Assembly (NCBI GenBank): GCA_933228675.1
Contig: OW121740.1
Span: forward strand, 4,322,001-4,386,000
Length of the DNA: 64,000 nucleotides
From: Stomorhina lunata
Lineage: Eukaryota > Arthropoda > Insecta > Diptera > Rhiniidae
Direction: 5' to 3'
A program made the translations under genes and the position numbers. Every line of letters begins with the position of its first letter. The first letter of the stretch is position 1. Below are positions 27,101-37,210 of the stretch, in pieces. The notes beneath the pieces are model-generated. The model did not search any database. It saw only the letters and a list, made by a program, of their open reading frames with translations, and was not told the DNA's origin.

Positions 27101-30100
27101 AATACTTTTGTTATGAAAACTATTGTATAGTTTGTAGAGATAATGAACTTCCTCGAAGTGCTTAGGAAGCCGATATCCATTAAAATTTTTGAATTATGCT
27201 CTTCAACAAGACAGGCCTGATTTGACCAACAGAAAAGTTCTTGTATTTCGTATTTGTTCAACTTAAAGGAACACACCGCCATACCCCCATATTCCTTAGA
27301 GCTTCGAGCCTATTATTGTCGGAATAAAAGCTTTTTTTTCCATAAAGAGCTTAAAAATCTCCTGAGAGTGGAATCATGTATTAGATCAGAAAAGGGAATA
27401 TCTATTTTAATTTAACAAACTATTTTGGTATTTCTATCTAATTTCTAGTTCCAAAATAATAAAGTTTTTTTAAGGACAAGCCAATATTCTGAACTCCCTA
27501 AAAGTATGCAACTCAATTTTTTTAAAACTCTCTTGTGCTGGAATTTTTAAAAATTATATATTTAAAATTTGCTACCCTTTTCCTGTCTTATATCAAAACA
27601 GTTTAAATCTTTAAGCATTATACAAAGACTCTGATGTCTTAAACTAAGGCTCTAAAGTCTTATAGCAAGACAACAAGATCTTATACTAAAAAAAATTTCC
27701 ATAAAAAAAAAATTATATGATGGAAATTTGTCGATACGAAAAAAATATGGAATACATGGAAAATTTTTCTAAATAAAAAATTTTATATGAAAAATTTTTC
27801 TATACAAAAAACTTTATATGAAAAATTTGTCTATAAAAGAAATTGTATATGAAAAACTTTTCTATACAAAAAAATTTAAATGAAAAATTTTCCATATAAA
27901 AAAATTGTATGTTGAAAATTTTTATAAAAAAAATATGGAAAATTTTTCTATACAAAAGATTTTATATGAAAATTCTTTCCATACAAAAAAATTTTATGAT
28001 GAAATTTTTTTCTACACAAAAAATATGGAATATATTAAAAATTTTTCTATACAAAAAAATTTTAAATGCAAAATTATATATAAAAATTATATATAATAAA
28101 AAAATATAATTTTTTTATATGAAAAATTTTTCCGTTCCAAAAATTTTATATAAAAAATTTTTTTATACTAAATATTTTATGTTGAAAATCTTTCTATACA
28201 TAAAATATAGAATACATGCAAATTTTTGCTGTATAAAAAATTTTATATGGAAAATTTTTCTATACAAAAAATTTTATATGAAAAATTTTTCCATACAAAA
28301 CAAATTTATATGAAAAATTTTTCTAAACAAAAAATATGGAATACACGGAAAATTTTTATATACAAAAAATTGTATATGGTAAATTTTTCTATAAAAAAAT
28401 TGTATATGAAAAATTCTTCTTTACAAAAAATTTTATAGGAAAATTTTCGATAGGAAAAATCTTAAACGGAAAATTTCACTACAGAAAAAAAATCAAATGC
28501 GAAATTTTTCTATAGAAGAAAATTTATATTCAAAGATTTTCGGCGAAAGAAATTTTAAATTGAAAATTTTTCTACAGAAACAATTTTAAATTGAGACATA
28601 ATTGTCTCAAAAATTTTGAAATATTTCAAAATTGCCACATTTAATTCTTTAAAAATTTTATTGCATGCAGTGCCCCTAAAAATTTCCCCATATTAACTGC
28701 TGAATGGTAAGTAACTGCCATTTATAAATTAAAACAATAGAAAGATATGACCTTTATTTATTTTAGCAATTAAAAACTGAAATTAATTAAATATTTACCA
28801 ACAGTCAATATGATAATTTTCAATCATATTTATTTGTTGGTTTACGTTACTAAAATTACTTTTATTTGTAAAAAGGTAAAATATAGTTAGTAATTTAAAA
28901 TTATACTACATTTGCACACACATGTACACATTCATACATACATACTTATATAAATAATGGTTTACCATTATTATTATAATAATTTTTATTTCATTTTATC
29001 AATTTAAAAATACAGTTTCCCCCCATTACAAAAAGGAAAAACCAATAAATTTCACTTGCATTTTACATATAAGTGTAGTCTAAAACATACATACACACAT
29101 ACATAAATAACTTGACCAGACCAACACACACACACACACAATTTTTAAATTGTTATAAAAGTCATTTAAATATTTGTGTTTTTGTTGTTATTTGGTTACT
29201 TTTATTATTTTTGATAATCAACATTATAATAAAAATAATGATGGTTATTGGTTGGTTGGTTGGTCGATTGCTTGGTTTGGTTGCCTCAATGGCTCTGTTG
29301 CCTGTTTAAAATGTTGAAAATTTCCACTTGTATTAAAAAGTTCAACAAAATCCATAAATGTTATAAATTCTCATTTAAATTATAATTTCATTTTGAATTG
29401 CATTGGTATTGGTTATTTTTTCCATGTATGAAACACTTTTTTTTAAATTTTTATATTTTTAAGGCCACAAAAATATTTTTTTCTGCGGTTTTGTTTTTGA
29501 GTGCAAAAATACAGGAAAATTTCATTAAAAGTTTATTGAAATAAATAAAAAAAAAGTTTATAATTAATTTATGTTTTCCTATGCAAGTGAGTGGAAATTT
29601 AATTCACTTAAAAATTTTGTATTGGATAATTGCTCGAAAATATTTCGATATGTTGGTGCTTATCAAATTATTGTATAATTTAGAGAATTAAAAGGAAATT
29701 TTTGATAAATGGGGAGTGAAACAAATATTTTAGGCAATTTTTTGATACGTTATTTTTTTTTTGGAAAAAAAACAGAGGTCAAATCTATGCATTCGATATC
29801 TATCAAAATGTTAGATATTTTAAAAACATTTGTGTAGCATACTTTTAGGAATATCTAAATAATATTCTAAAGTTTTTGAAAAAAACCTTAAGTTGTTTTA
29901 CAAAGACTTTAAATTTTCAAGCCCTTTGAATTTTAATACTATTTTGGCGTTCCGAAGAAAAGCCTTCGACTATTATGATTAAGACTAATACTAGGACATT
30001 GAAGACTTATACTAAAATTCTTTGACTAATAAAAATGTATAGCATTAAACATAGTTTGATATTGAATATGAAAACTCTAAAATTGTCTAATTGTTTGTGG

Positions 30101-30689
30101 TAACTTTTTTATTTAAAAATTTTTGAGTTAATTTTGTTTGAGTAACTAAATTTAGTGTGTTGAAAATATATTAGGAGCCTATATTCAATACCGACTATGA
30201 ACCAAATATAATATTTTTAGTAAGAGGCAAAAAACTGTTTTATATTCAAAATATTTAAATAGAAGTCAATATTTATTCTACAATATATTTAAAACAAAGT
30301 TCTAAAATAGATTTTTTTCTTTTGATTTTTGTAAAAAAAAAAAAACAATTTCCCACCAAAAAGTGATTTTGAAAAAATTTGTTTATAGACGGTATTGACT
30401 ATAGGCTCTCGATTTTCAGTAAAAAATTCAAACTTCAATCAATATTAACTATAACATATAACATTTAATAAACTTTTCTTTATAAATTATTTTAACACCA
30501 AATTAAATTGTTCTACTTTTTATCGCTGATAATATCATCAATTGATTTAAATGTTTTTATGTTTTTTGTTATAACATATTTTTCACAGGATATTTTTCGT
30601 TTGTTAAATTTTCCATAATATTTTTCTAAATTTTCTTTATCATTTTATTTTCAAATTCTTTTATATACTAGTCAAACACTTACAGCCAT
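14971..30689 (-). CDS. CG5023: Calponin/transgelin/Mp20-family CH-domain protein, spliced, 169 aa
   Basis: Join of three minus-strand exons: 30689-30684, 15536-15216 and 15153-14971 (TAA stop). Codons 1-2, 3-109 and 110-169 give exactly 169 residues, all junctions in phase 0. A single calponin-homology domain fills about residues 8-108; DGIVLCKLANKL (35-46) and the LFERRNIPQVT stretch are typical. One calponin-like repeat, LQMGFNKGASQSG, lies at 147-159, and the protein ends GGFGNTRHM. By family knowledge such proteins bind actin and are abundant in muscle; function here is inferred. The sequence is closest to Drosophila CG5023 as I remember it, rather than to Mp20 or Chd64. The coding exons are much richer in G+C than anything around them, and no stop or frameshift is seen. 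Exons 2 and 3 are near certain; the distant first exon is a strong inference. Confidence 0.85.
15154..15215 (-). other. Intron 2 (62 bp) of the CG5023-like gene
   Basis: It runs from GTAAGT at 15215 to AG at 15154 on the minus strand, in phase 0. The size is typical of short fly introns. It is A+T rich with nothing else visible. Confidence 0.93.
15216..15536 (-). CDS. CG5023: Coding exon 2 of the CG5023-like gene (CH domain)
   Basis: It contains 107 codons from PRNKEQEQEV to LYSLGRT, essentially the whole CH domain. The acceptor AG (15538-15537) follows a long pyrimidine tract; the donor is GTAAGT right after the ACC codon. There is no in-frame ATG at the true N-terminus, so at least one upstream coding exon is required. 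An ATG forced at a later codon would cut into the CH domain. The plus-strand frame at 15249-15623 is a shadow. Confidence 0.95.
15660..16855. repeat. 31-bp A/T satellite array with TTTTCGATAAA core
   Basis: About 38 copies of a roughly 31-bp unit, CTATAGAAAAATTTTCGATA then AAAAAATTTTT. Local variants (CGAGAA near 15870-16015, CGATCAA near 16310-16420, CGTTAAA near 16270 and 16500) come in runs, as expected from unequal exchange. It starts only about 120 bp upstream of exon 2, inside intron 1. Confidence 0.95.
16860..18640. other. Intronic A/T-rich DNA, nothing further recognised
   Basis: Unique-looking sequence with a short stretch of overlapping frames on both strands near 17400-17640 and 18270-18490. 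These have no recognisable domains and are best read as chance frames. Confidence 0.45.
18645..18985. mobile_element. Family A dispersed element, full length
   Basis: GAAGCATTCGATATCGATCG end, GTGTAACATATCTTAGGG, AACATATCTGTTTGTTTG, GGGAAGTTTTGACAAATAAG, then CCTAAAAGTATGCTA and a CATTTCGATCTACA/GCGGCAATTTAGCC end. One of the most complete copies; it lies within intron 1. Confidence 0.65.
19348..19963. repeat. Two near-identical 216-bp direct repeats 399 bp apart
   Basis: The segments 19348-19564 and 19747-19963 match almost base for base, for example CCTCTTCGACTATTTTTGGG and GACCCATTGTGCGTTCG, differing mainly in the length of the leading A-run. The intervening sequence is short A/T repeat. 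The near identity indicates a recent duplication, or two copies of one unknown element. Confidence 0.85.
20280..21335. repeat. 21-bp satellite array (GACTTCAAAGTC dyad)
   Basis: About 50 copies of a 21-bp unit, ACTTCAAAGTCTTATACTAA plus G. Each unit contains the imperfect palindrome GACTTCAAAGTC. A marker variant CTTACACTAT recurs at 20415, 20751 and 20982, that is 336 and 231 bp apart (16 and 11 units), with the same neighbouring variants. The 191-codon frame at 20759-21334 (SYTKTSK heptads) exists because 21 is divisible by three. Confidence 0.95.
21336..23330. other. Intronic A/T-rich DNA
   Basis: Mostly unique, with TA/CA-rich short repeats near 22090-22170. A possible family A fragment (GTGTAGCATACTTATTTGG and CCTCCTAAAAGTATGCAAG) lies at about 22785-22920. 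No coding evidence. Confidence 0.4.
23340..23760. repeat. Strongly diverged A-tract satellite
   Basis: Degenerate units of the type TAGAAAATATTTCAATATAAA with irregular spacing. It resembles the 30-31-bp satellites elsewhere but is too decayed for a clear period. Confidence 0.55.
23750..24750. repeat. 21-bp satellite array, second block
   Basis: The same 21-bp unit as at 20.3 kb, about 40 copies, with longer variants inserting CGTTTTTA (for example 24030, 24070, 24603). It is interrupted by the MITE at 23789-23900. Confidence 0.93.
23789..23900. mobile_element. 112-bp MITE inserted in the 21-bp satellite
   Basis: Terminal inverted repeats CCCTAATTCATAA / TTATGAATTAGGG (one mismatch) bound an A/T-rich core. 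Satellite units lie on both sides, so it is a clean insertion. A diverged copy is at 5163-5262. Confidence 0.65.
24751..27690. other. Intronic DNA with CAACAACAG and GT-rich patches
   Basis: The stretch about 25080-25600 is less A/T rich and more complex than its surroundings, with GTGTGCGTGTG, CAACAACAACAG and GGCGGCGTC. It is a candidate for unique regulatory DNA. Family A end fragments (CTAAAAGTATGC) occur near 26040, 26975 and 27497. No coding evidence. Confidence 0.4.
27695..28620. repeat. 31-bp A/T satellite array with TATATGAAAAA core
   Basis: About 29 copies of a unit ATGAAAAATTTTTCTATACA then AAAAATTTTAT. Variants with AAAATATGGAATAC recur at about 27745, 28020, 28205 and 28330. Several small frames (27905-28438) are repeat translations. 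Confidence 0.9.
28625..30170. other. Intronic A/T-rich DNA with an AC run and a family A fragment
   Basis: An AC run lies at about 29122-29141. At 29775-29880 a family A end is recognisable (GCATTCGATATCTATCAAAA, GTGTAGCATACTTTTAGGA). No coding evidence. Confidence 0.5.
30175..30409. mobile_element. 235-bp MITE with about 20-bp terminal inverted repeats
   Basis: The left end GAGCCTATATTCAATACCGA is mirrored at the right (GGTATTGACTATAGGCTC). An inverted copy with a matching interior lies at 43155-43384. It sits about 275 bp inside intron 1 from the predicted first exon. Confidence 0.7.
30684..30689 (-). CDS. CG5023: Predicted two-codon first coding exon (Met-Ala)
   Basis: On the minus strand ATGGCT is followed directly by GTAAGTGT, a consensus insect donor, and preceded by AATAAA, an acceptable fly start context. 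Joining it in phase 0 to exon 2 gives MAPRNKEQEQ and a total of 169 codons, the length I recall for the fly relative. No other position seen between 15540 and 30680 offers ATG-GCN followed by a good donor. The 82-nt leader upstream has no ATG. This is prediction from signals and fit, not homology of the exon itself. Confidence 0.72.
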
Positions 30690-30739
30690 TTTATTTTATT
30701 ATTAAGGATATTTAGAGTAAATTTAAAAAAATGCTAATT

Positions 30740-30776
30740 TGTCTTTAACGATCGGAACCGAATAAACAACTGACGC
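30740..30776 (-). promoter_or_regulatory. Inr + DPE core promoter of the CG5023-like gene
   Basis: On the minus strand TCAGTT (30773-30768) matches the initiator consensus, with +1 at A 30771. AGACA occupies exactly +28 to +32 (30744-30740) and matches the DPE consensus RGWYV. Positions +18 to +27 share about 6 of 10 bases with the MTE consensus. There is no TATA box at about -30. The 82-nt leader lacks upstream ATGs. The exact spacing makes chance less likely, though each motif alone is common. Confidence 0.65.
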
Positions 30777-30989
30777 AAATATACTCCTCGATTTTCCATT
30801 TTTCCCAAAAAATTTTCTAAGCAAAAACAAAATTTTGAAAAAGGCAAAAAAAACAATTCAAATACAAAGAAAAAAAACAATGCAAATCAAGAAAAATACA
30901 CAAAATTTTGGTAAATTAAACTTTTTGGTACTCTACACCCTACACCTCAAAAAATCGATTTGCTAACACTTTTAACTTTTTTATGACTT

Positions 30990-31320
30990 GAAAATCATAT
31001 ATTAACAGAAATAAGAGCTCGTAGTCTAATACTAGAACTTACATGCTTTATATCTTAAAGTCTTATACCTAATAATATAGGACTTTGAAATCTTCTACTA
31101 AGACTTTGAAATCTTATACTAAGATTTTGAGTTCTTATACAAAATGAAGTCTTATACAAAGACTTTGAAATCTTATAGTAATACTTTAAAGTCTTATACT
31201 AAGACTTTGATATAGACTTTAGTGTCTTATACTTAGACTTTAAAATCTTATACTAAGATTTAAAAGTCTTATACTAAAACTTTAATGTCTAAAACTAAAA
31301 CTTTGAAGTTTGATTTGCCA
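30990..31320. repeat. 21-bp satellite, third (degenerate) block
   Basis: Units of the TCTTATACTAAGACTTTGAA type, more diverged than the blocks at 20.3 and 23.75 kb. It begins about 220 bp upstream of the predicted start site. Confidence 0.75.
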
Positions 31321-32860
31321 CATTAGACATAGTAGTGTGTTTTTTATTCGTATATAGGCAAATTATAATACTTTCTTGCTTTTTGTGTGAATGTTTAAAT
31401 ATATATTATAAACGTCTGTAAGTATGTATTTAGTTTGTGCACCCTGTCCGTAAATTTTCATACAAATAAATGAAGATCATTCAACAAGATTGGAAGACAA
31501 TAATGACGTCAATATTCGTTTCGTTTAGTTTTCAAAATCGATTGTGGAAAAACAAACAGAAAAAGAAACACGTAAAGGAAAGAAAAACACTATTAATTTT
31601 CTAAATGAACTTAAATGTAGGCGTTTTTAAAATGCTTAAAAATTAAACATTTCATATATTAATATTTTCATTTTCATTAAATCTATTACAAAAGAAAACA
31701 ACAAAATCTTAAAGTGTTTACCACAACCAAGCACCACCCACCCACTTCCCCCACGCTCATAAGTAGCGGAAGTAGTAAAACAAATTTTCCCTACAACAAT
31801 TAGGAAAAGAAAAGAACAAACAAAATTTGCAAAATTCTTTAAAATTTAAATTCAAGTTCATGTTTATTATTTGTTTATATTTCAAAGGTAAAACAAAAGT
31901 TTAAATTATTTTCACCTTAGATTTTATTGTTTTCTTTTTGTGTTTTTTCAACGAAATCAAAATTTGTTTAAATACAAATAAACACATAATTAGCCACAAG
32001 TTGAAGGCTTTTCAAAAAATTTGCTTTAATGTCATAGAAATGTCTAGAGAGGCGCGTGGGCGCCTTACAGACAGAACTGGCACGTTCGAAGTTTTAACTT
32101 TGATATTGATATAATTCATAAAGGAACAAATAAATGTGTAATCTGCTAAGCTGGGGCTCTTCAAAACTAATTGATTTTCAATTTTTTTTTACATTTTTCA
32201 AAATCACCCCCAAATTTTTAAAAATGTTTTAAATTTCATTAAAAATTTCCATTTGTTTGTTTGTGTTTAAAAACCTCATATTATGTATTTCTCATTTAAA
32301 ATTTGTTGTTATGGAAAAATTATTTAATTTTATTATTATCAAATTTCTTATTAATAAATATTTTTCTATTTTATTCTGTTCATTTGCTTGTGAATTTTTA
32401 TGAGGTTTTTCGTTTTTGTGTTTTTTCTTAATTTATTTTGATAAATAAAGTCAATATTTATATATTTAAATTCGTATGTTTATTTATGTTTATTTTTTGC
32501 TACTAAATAAAATTTTGTTTTATTTTCTTTTGAATTTTAAATGGAACTCATAATTAAAATTTTTAAATTAAATAAAATTTTAACAAAATTTAGATAAATT
32601 AAATGAAGCAAAATCTAAAAAGAAACAGAAGCTAGTGATATGTGTCCTATGCCCTGCAATAGGTAATACATATGTTATCATTATTGCATTTAAATACAAT
32701 ATTAGAGCATAATAACTATTTTTCTGTCGTATTTAATCTAAATTTTAGTTCATACAATTTTTTGCTCTCATAACTTTATTTTGTCTAAAAAGTGTTCTTT
32801 ATACCCCGCCGCTACTAGTTGGAATGTTATTATAAATAATAAAAAAATATTTAAGAAAAA
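31321..32860. other. Upstream region of the gene, no coding evidence
   Basis: Comparatively complex A/T-rich DNA with TGACGTCA at 31504 and a C-rich patch at about 31724-31760. A small GC-rich palindrome (AGGCGCGTGGGCGCCT) lies at about 32050-32065. It could hold promoter-proximal control elements but nothing can be proven. Confidence 0.4.
31504..31511. promoter_or_regulatory. Palindromic CRE-like site TGACGTCA
   Basis: A perfect TGACGTCA octamer lies about 735 bp upstream of the predicted start site in comparatively complex DNA. This is the classical CREB/ATF site. A CpG-containing perfect octamer is rarer than average in such A+T-rich sequence, but no function is shown. Confidence 0.3.
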
Positions 32861-32865
32861 TTTAA

Positions 32866-34815
32866 AATTAGTAAAATTTAATACAAAATATATCTTTAGT
32901 AAAACTTTGATCAAATTTTGTATTTAGTAAAATTTTGATCAAAATTTGTCTTTAGTAAAATTTTGATCAAAATTTGTCTTTAGTAAAGTTTTGATCAAAA
33001 TTTGTCTCTATTAAAATTTTGATCAAAATTTGTCTTAAGTATATTTTTGATCAAAATTTGTCTTTAGTAAAATTTTGATCAAAATTTATCATTAGCAAAA
33101 TTTTAGACAAAATTTGTCTTTAGATAAATTTTGATCAAAATTTGTCTTTAGAAAAATTTTGATCAAAATTTGTCTTTAGTAAAATTTTGATCAAAATTTG
33201 TCTTTAGTAAAATTTTGATCAAAAGTTGTCTTTAGTAAAATTTTGATCAAAATTTGTCTTAAGTAAAATTTTGATAAAAATTTGTCTTAGGTAAAATTTT
33301 GATCAAAATTTGTCTTTAGTAAAATTTTGATCAAAATTTGTCTTTAGTAAAATTTTAATCAAAATTTGTCTTTAGTAAAATTTTCATCAAAATTTGTCTT
33401 TAGTAAAATTTTCATCAAAATTTGTCTTAAGTAAAATTTTGATCAAAATTTGTCTTAAGTAAAATTTTGATCAAAATTTGTCTTTAGTAGAATTTGATCA
33501 AAATTTATCTTTTGTAAAATTTTGATCAAAATTTGTCTTTTGTAAAATTTTGATCAAAATTTGTCGTTCTTAAAATTTTGATGAAAATTTGTCTTTTGTA
33601 AAATTTTGATCAAAATTTGTCTTTAGTAAAATTTTGATCAAAATTTGTGTTTAGTAAAATTTTGATCAAAATTTGTCTTTAGTAAAATTTTGATCAAAAT
33701 TTGTCTTTAGTAAAATTTTGATCAAAATTTGTCTTAAGTAAAATTTTGATCAAAATTTGTCTTTAGTAAAATTTTGATCAAAATTTGTCTTTAGTAAAAT
33801 TTTGATCAAAATTTGTCTTTAGTAAAATTTTGATCAAAATTTGTCTTTAGTAAAATTTTGATCAAAATTTGTCTTTAGTAAAATTTTGATCAAAATTTGT
33901 CTTTAGTAGAATTTGATCAAAATTTATCTTTTGTAAAATTTTGATCAAAATTTGTCTTTTGTAAAATTTTGATCAAAATTTGTCGTTCGTAAAATTTTGA
34001 TGAAAATTTGTCTTTAGTAAAATTTTGATAAAAATTTGTCTTTCGTAAAATTTTGATGAAAATTTGTCTATAGTAAAATTTTGATCAAAATTTGTCTTTA
34101 GTGAAATTTTGATCAAAATTTGTCTTAAGTAAAATTTTGATTAAAATTTGTCTTTAGTAGAATTTTGATAAAAATTTGTCTTTGGTAAAATTTTGATCAA
34201 AATTTATATTTAGTAAACTTTTGATAAAAATTTGTCTTTAGTAAAATTTTGATCAAAATTTGTCTTTAGTAAAATTTTGATCAAAATTTGTCTTTAGTAA
34301 AATTTTGATCAAAATTTGTCTTTAGTAAAATTTTGATCAAAATTTGTCTTTAGTAAAATTTTGATCAAAATTTGTGTTTAGTAAAATTTTGATCAAAATT
34401 TGTCTTTAGTAAAATTTTGATCAAAATTTGTGTTTAGTAAAATTTTGATTAAAATTTGTGTTTAGTAAAATTTTGATTAAAATATGTCTTTTGTATAATT
34501 TTGATCAAAATTTGTCTTTAGCAAAATTTTGATCAAAATTTGTCTTTAGTAAAATTTTGACCAAAATTTGTCTTTAGTAAAATTTTGACCAAAATTTGTC
34601 TTTAGTAAAATTTTGCTCAAAATTTGTCTTTAGTATAATTTTGATAAAAATTTGTATTTAGTAAAATTTTAATCAAAATTTGTCTTTAGTATAATTTTGA
34701 TAAAAATTTGTCTTTAGTAAAATTTTGATAAAAATTTGTCTTTAGTAAAATTTTGATCAAAATTTGTCTTTAGTAAAATTTTGCTCAAAATTTGTCTATT
34801 GTAAAACTTTGATCA
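32866..34815. repeat. 28-bp satellite array with palindromic TGATCA core
   Basis: About 70 copies of a 28-bp unit: TAGTAAAATTTTGATCAAAA then TTTGTCTT. Each contains a 17-18-bp perfect palindrome, AAATTTTGATCAAAATTT. A five-variant block (GTAGAATTTGATC, then TTTTGTAAAA twice, GTCGTTC, GATGAAAA) recurs at 33481 and 33900. The offset of 419 bp equals 15 units with one single-base deletion, showing segmental duplication inside the array. Confidence 0.96.
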
Positions 34816-34834
34816 ATTTGATATATATTTATTG

Positions 34835-34990
34835 CAGGTGCTAAATCGCCGAATTCGATATATATCGAAATGTGAAATATGTCAGAAATATTTGTGTAGC
34901 ATACTTTAAGGATAATCTGAACAATTTATAACTTATTAACTTATTTGTGAAAAGTTTCTTGCTGGTAAAAGAATTTAATTTATGAGAACT
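34835..34990. mobile_element. Family A end fragment beside the 28-bp satellite
   Basis: GCTAAATCGCCGAATTCGAT, ATATCGAAATGTGAAAT, GTGTAGCATACTTTAAGGAT and a TTTGTGAAAAGTTTC segment match one half of family A. It directly follows the satellite edge. Confidence 0.55.
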
Positions 34991-36515
34991 GTAGCACAGT
35001 GTATTTAAGAAAATAATTGTTTAAGAAAACTCCTTCATTCTGAATTATTATTAGCCCAGAAAATTTGTGCATTAAAATAAATAATGACGCGCCTCATTAT
35101 GCATTAATAAAAATTTTAAAGACAAATAAAAAAAAAAAAGTGTAAACAAAATCGAAAATAGTTTTGGTCATTTTCTTTTAATAGAATATTTTTTATAGAT
35201 CTTCGTGTGAAAATGCAAAATTTAAAATTAAATTTTCAACATTCATTCACTTTCACACCTTTTGACATACAATTAAAAAGTGTGTGTGTTTTATTTTATT
35301 TTAATTCAATTTTAATTTTCTTTTTCGCTTTCACTGAAAGTTAATAAAAATAAACGGAAAGCATGAGTTTTTTTACAAAGAAAATTTTCAACAAAAAAAA
35401 ACTAGCTATAGAGTGAAATTAAAAGAAAATAAATTGAGTGAATTGAATAAATAAAGGAGAATAATTTCGAAAAAAACCTTTGTTTGTATTAAATTGCGAA
35501 TACGAATAAATATCAAGGCTGCAATTTAAAATGAAATTTTCGTTTAATGTATCAGCAGGAGAGATGATGGTGGCCGTCCATCTGTCTTTCCACTACTAGT
35601 TTTTTTTTAACCATATAATTAATGTCTGTCTGGCCGCCTGTCTTTGCTAATAATCAACTACAAAATGTTTATTGTCGACATAGTTTTTGAAAGTTTTCTT
35701 ATGTGTAGGCGTCAGGGTTACTTCTTGTTTTTGTGCGATTTTTTTTATAAATTTTTATTAAAAACATTTCATGTTGTAGCTGATTTTATTTGTTTTTTCA
35801 TAAAAAATAAAACTATTTTGAAAAAAGAATTAAAATAAACATTTGTTGTTCATAAATTAAATTGAACAAAACATGTTAAAAAAAATGCTGGAAAATAATT
35901 TAATAAAATGAAATTGAACAGTAAAAGGGCGTTATATTAAATATTTACACTTTCACACCTACGAATACATTCAATTCAACTTAATTTCAAAAAAAACAAA
36001 GAAGCGTTTTGTACCAGGACATCTCCATCATTGATGTTTGTTTGCTTAACATAAAAATAAAATTATTATTAATAACATAATTTTTTTATGCTTTTTATAA
36101 TTTGCAACAATTTTAATTATATTAATTTATTTTTTCAATGTTTAACATGAAAAGATAATTATAGTTGATTGTTTGCAGACATTCCAGAGCAAAAAATTAT
36201 TAGAATTTTTAATTTTAACTCTTATTTTTGTTTGAAAATAAAATCTTCTGCTTAGTTTTGAAATTTTGCTCATTATTTGCTCAGGCCTGTGTAAATATTT
36301 ATTTTGTTAAAATTTATTTAATTCAAAGTAAATAAGATTTAATGAAATTTAAATAAATAGGCTGTAAATTTACCATTAAATTGGTTTGTTAATTTAATGT
36401 AACTTTAAAAAAAATTTGTGCATATTAATAAAAATTAAATAAAATCAAAAGTAATTACAAATTGTGTACAGAAGACATGTATAAGAAATATTTAAAACCA
36501 ATCATTAAATTTAAA
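34991..36515. other. A/T-rich intergenic DNA
   Basis: No repeat family or gene recognised. The 64-residue frame at 35644-35838 is Phe-rich without a domain. Confidence 0.4.
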
Positions 36516-37210
36516 TTTTATATAGAAAAAAATCCGATAGAATAAATTTTTGTTAAAGAAATTTTTTTTATAAAAATTTTTCTATTTAAAAAACTTTTAA
36601 AGAAATTTTTAATTTAAATAATTTTCATAGAAATTTTTCGATTAAAAAAATTTCTCCAGAAAATTTGTTTATTTTTTTGTTGGAAATGTTTCAAACGTAT
36701 GATATAAATAATTTCTATAAAAAACATTTTAATATAAAAATGTTGGACACTACAAAATTTTTTTATACAAAATTTTTAATTTTAAAATATTTTTATCGAA
36801 AATGTTTTGATAGAAAATTGTTCAAAATAAATAGAAAATATTGCAAAATCTATAATTTTCTATAGAAAATGTTTCAGTATATAAAATTTTCAATAGGAAA
36901 TATTTCAATATAAACATTTTTTATACAAACTGAAAAACTTTCTGTAGAACAATTTTATATAAAATCTTTTTATAGAAAATATTACAATATACAAAATTTT
37001 AATAGAAAATAAAAAAAAAAAAAAAATTTTAGTAAAAAAATTATAAAAAATATAAAAATCTTTTACAGAAAATGTTTCAATTAAAAATATTTTTATGGAA
37101 AACGTAAATAATTCTAAATATATAAAATAATTAGACATAAAAAATTTCTAACGAAAATTGTTCGATTTAAAAAATTTCTATAAAATATTTTCAATTTAAA
37201 AAATGTCTAT
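36516..37210. repeat. Diverged A-tract satellite
   Basis: Irregular units of the TATAGAAAATGTTTCAATAT type, similar in design to the 30-31-bp arrays but decayed, with no sharp period. Confidence 0.55.

Larger units (their letters stand above)
15537..30683 (-). other. Predicted intron 1 (about 15.1 kb), filled with satellites and MITEs
   Basis: Bounded by GTAAGTGT (30683) and a pyrimidine-rich tract ending in AG (15538-15537). It contains a 31-bp satellite (15.66-16.85 kb), a family A element (18.65-18.98), a 216-bp direct duplication (19.35 and 19.75), 21-bp satellites (20.28-21.33 and 23.75-24.75), a 31-bp satellite (27.7-28.62) and a MITE (30.18-30.41). The gene must transcribe all of these if the first exon is right. 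Confidence 0.7.

Noticed and set aside
32866..34815. CRISPR-like array
   Set aside because: Units are contiguous with no unique spacers, and the setting is eukaryotic; it is a satellite.
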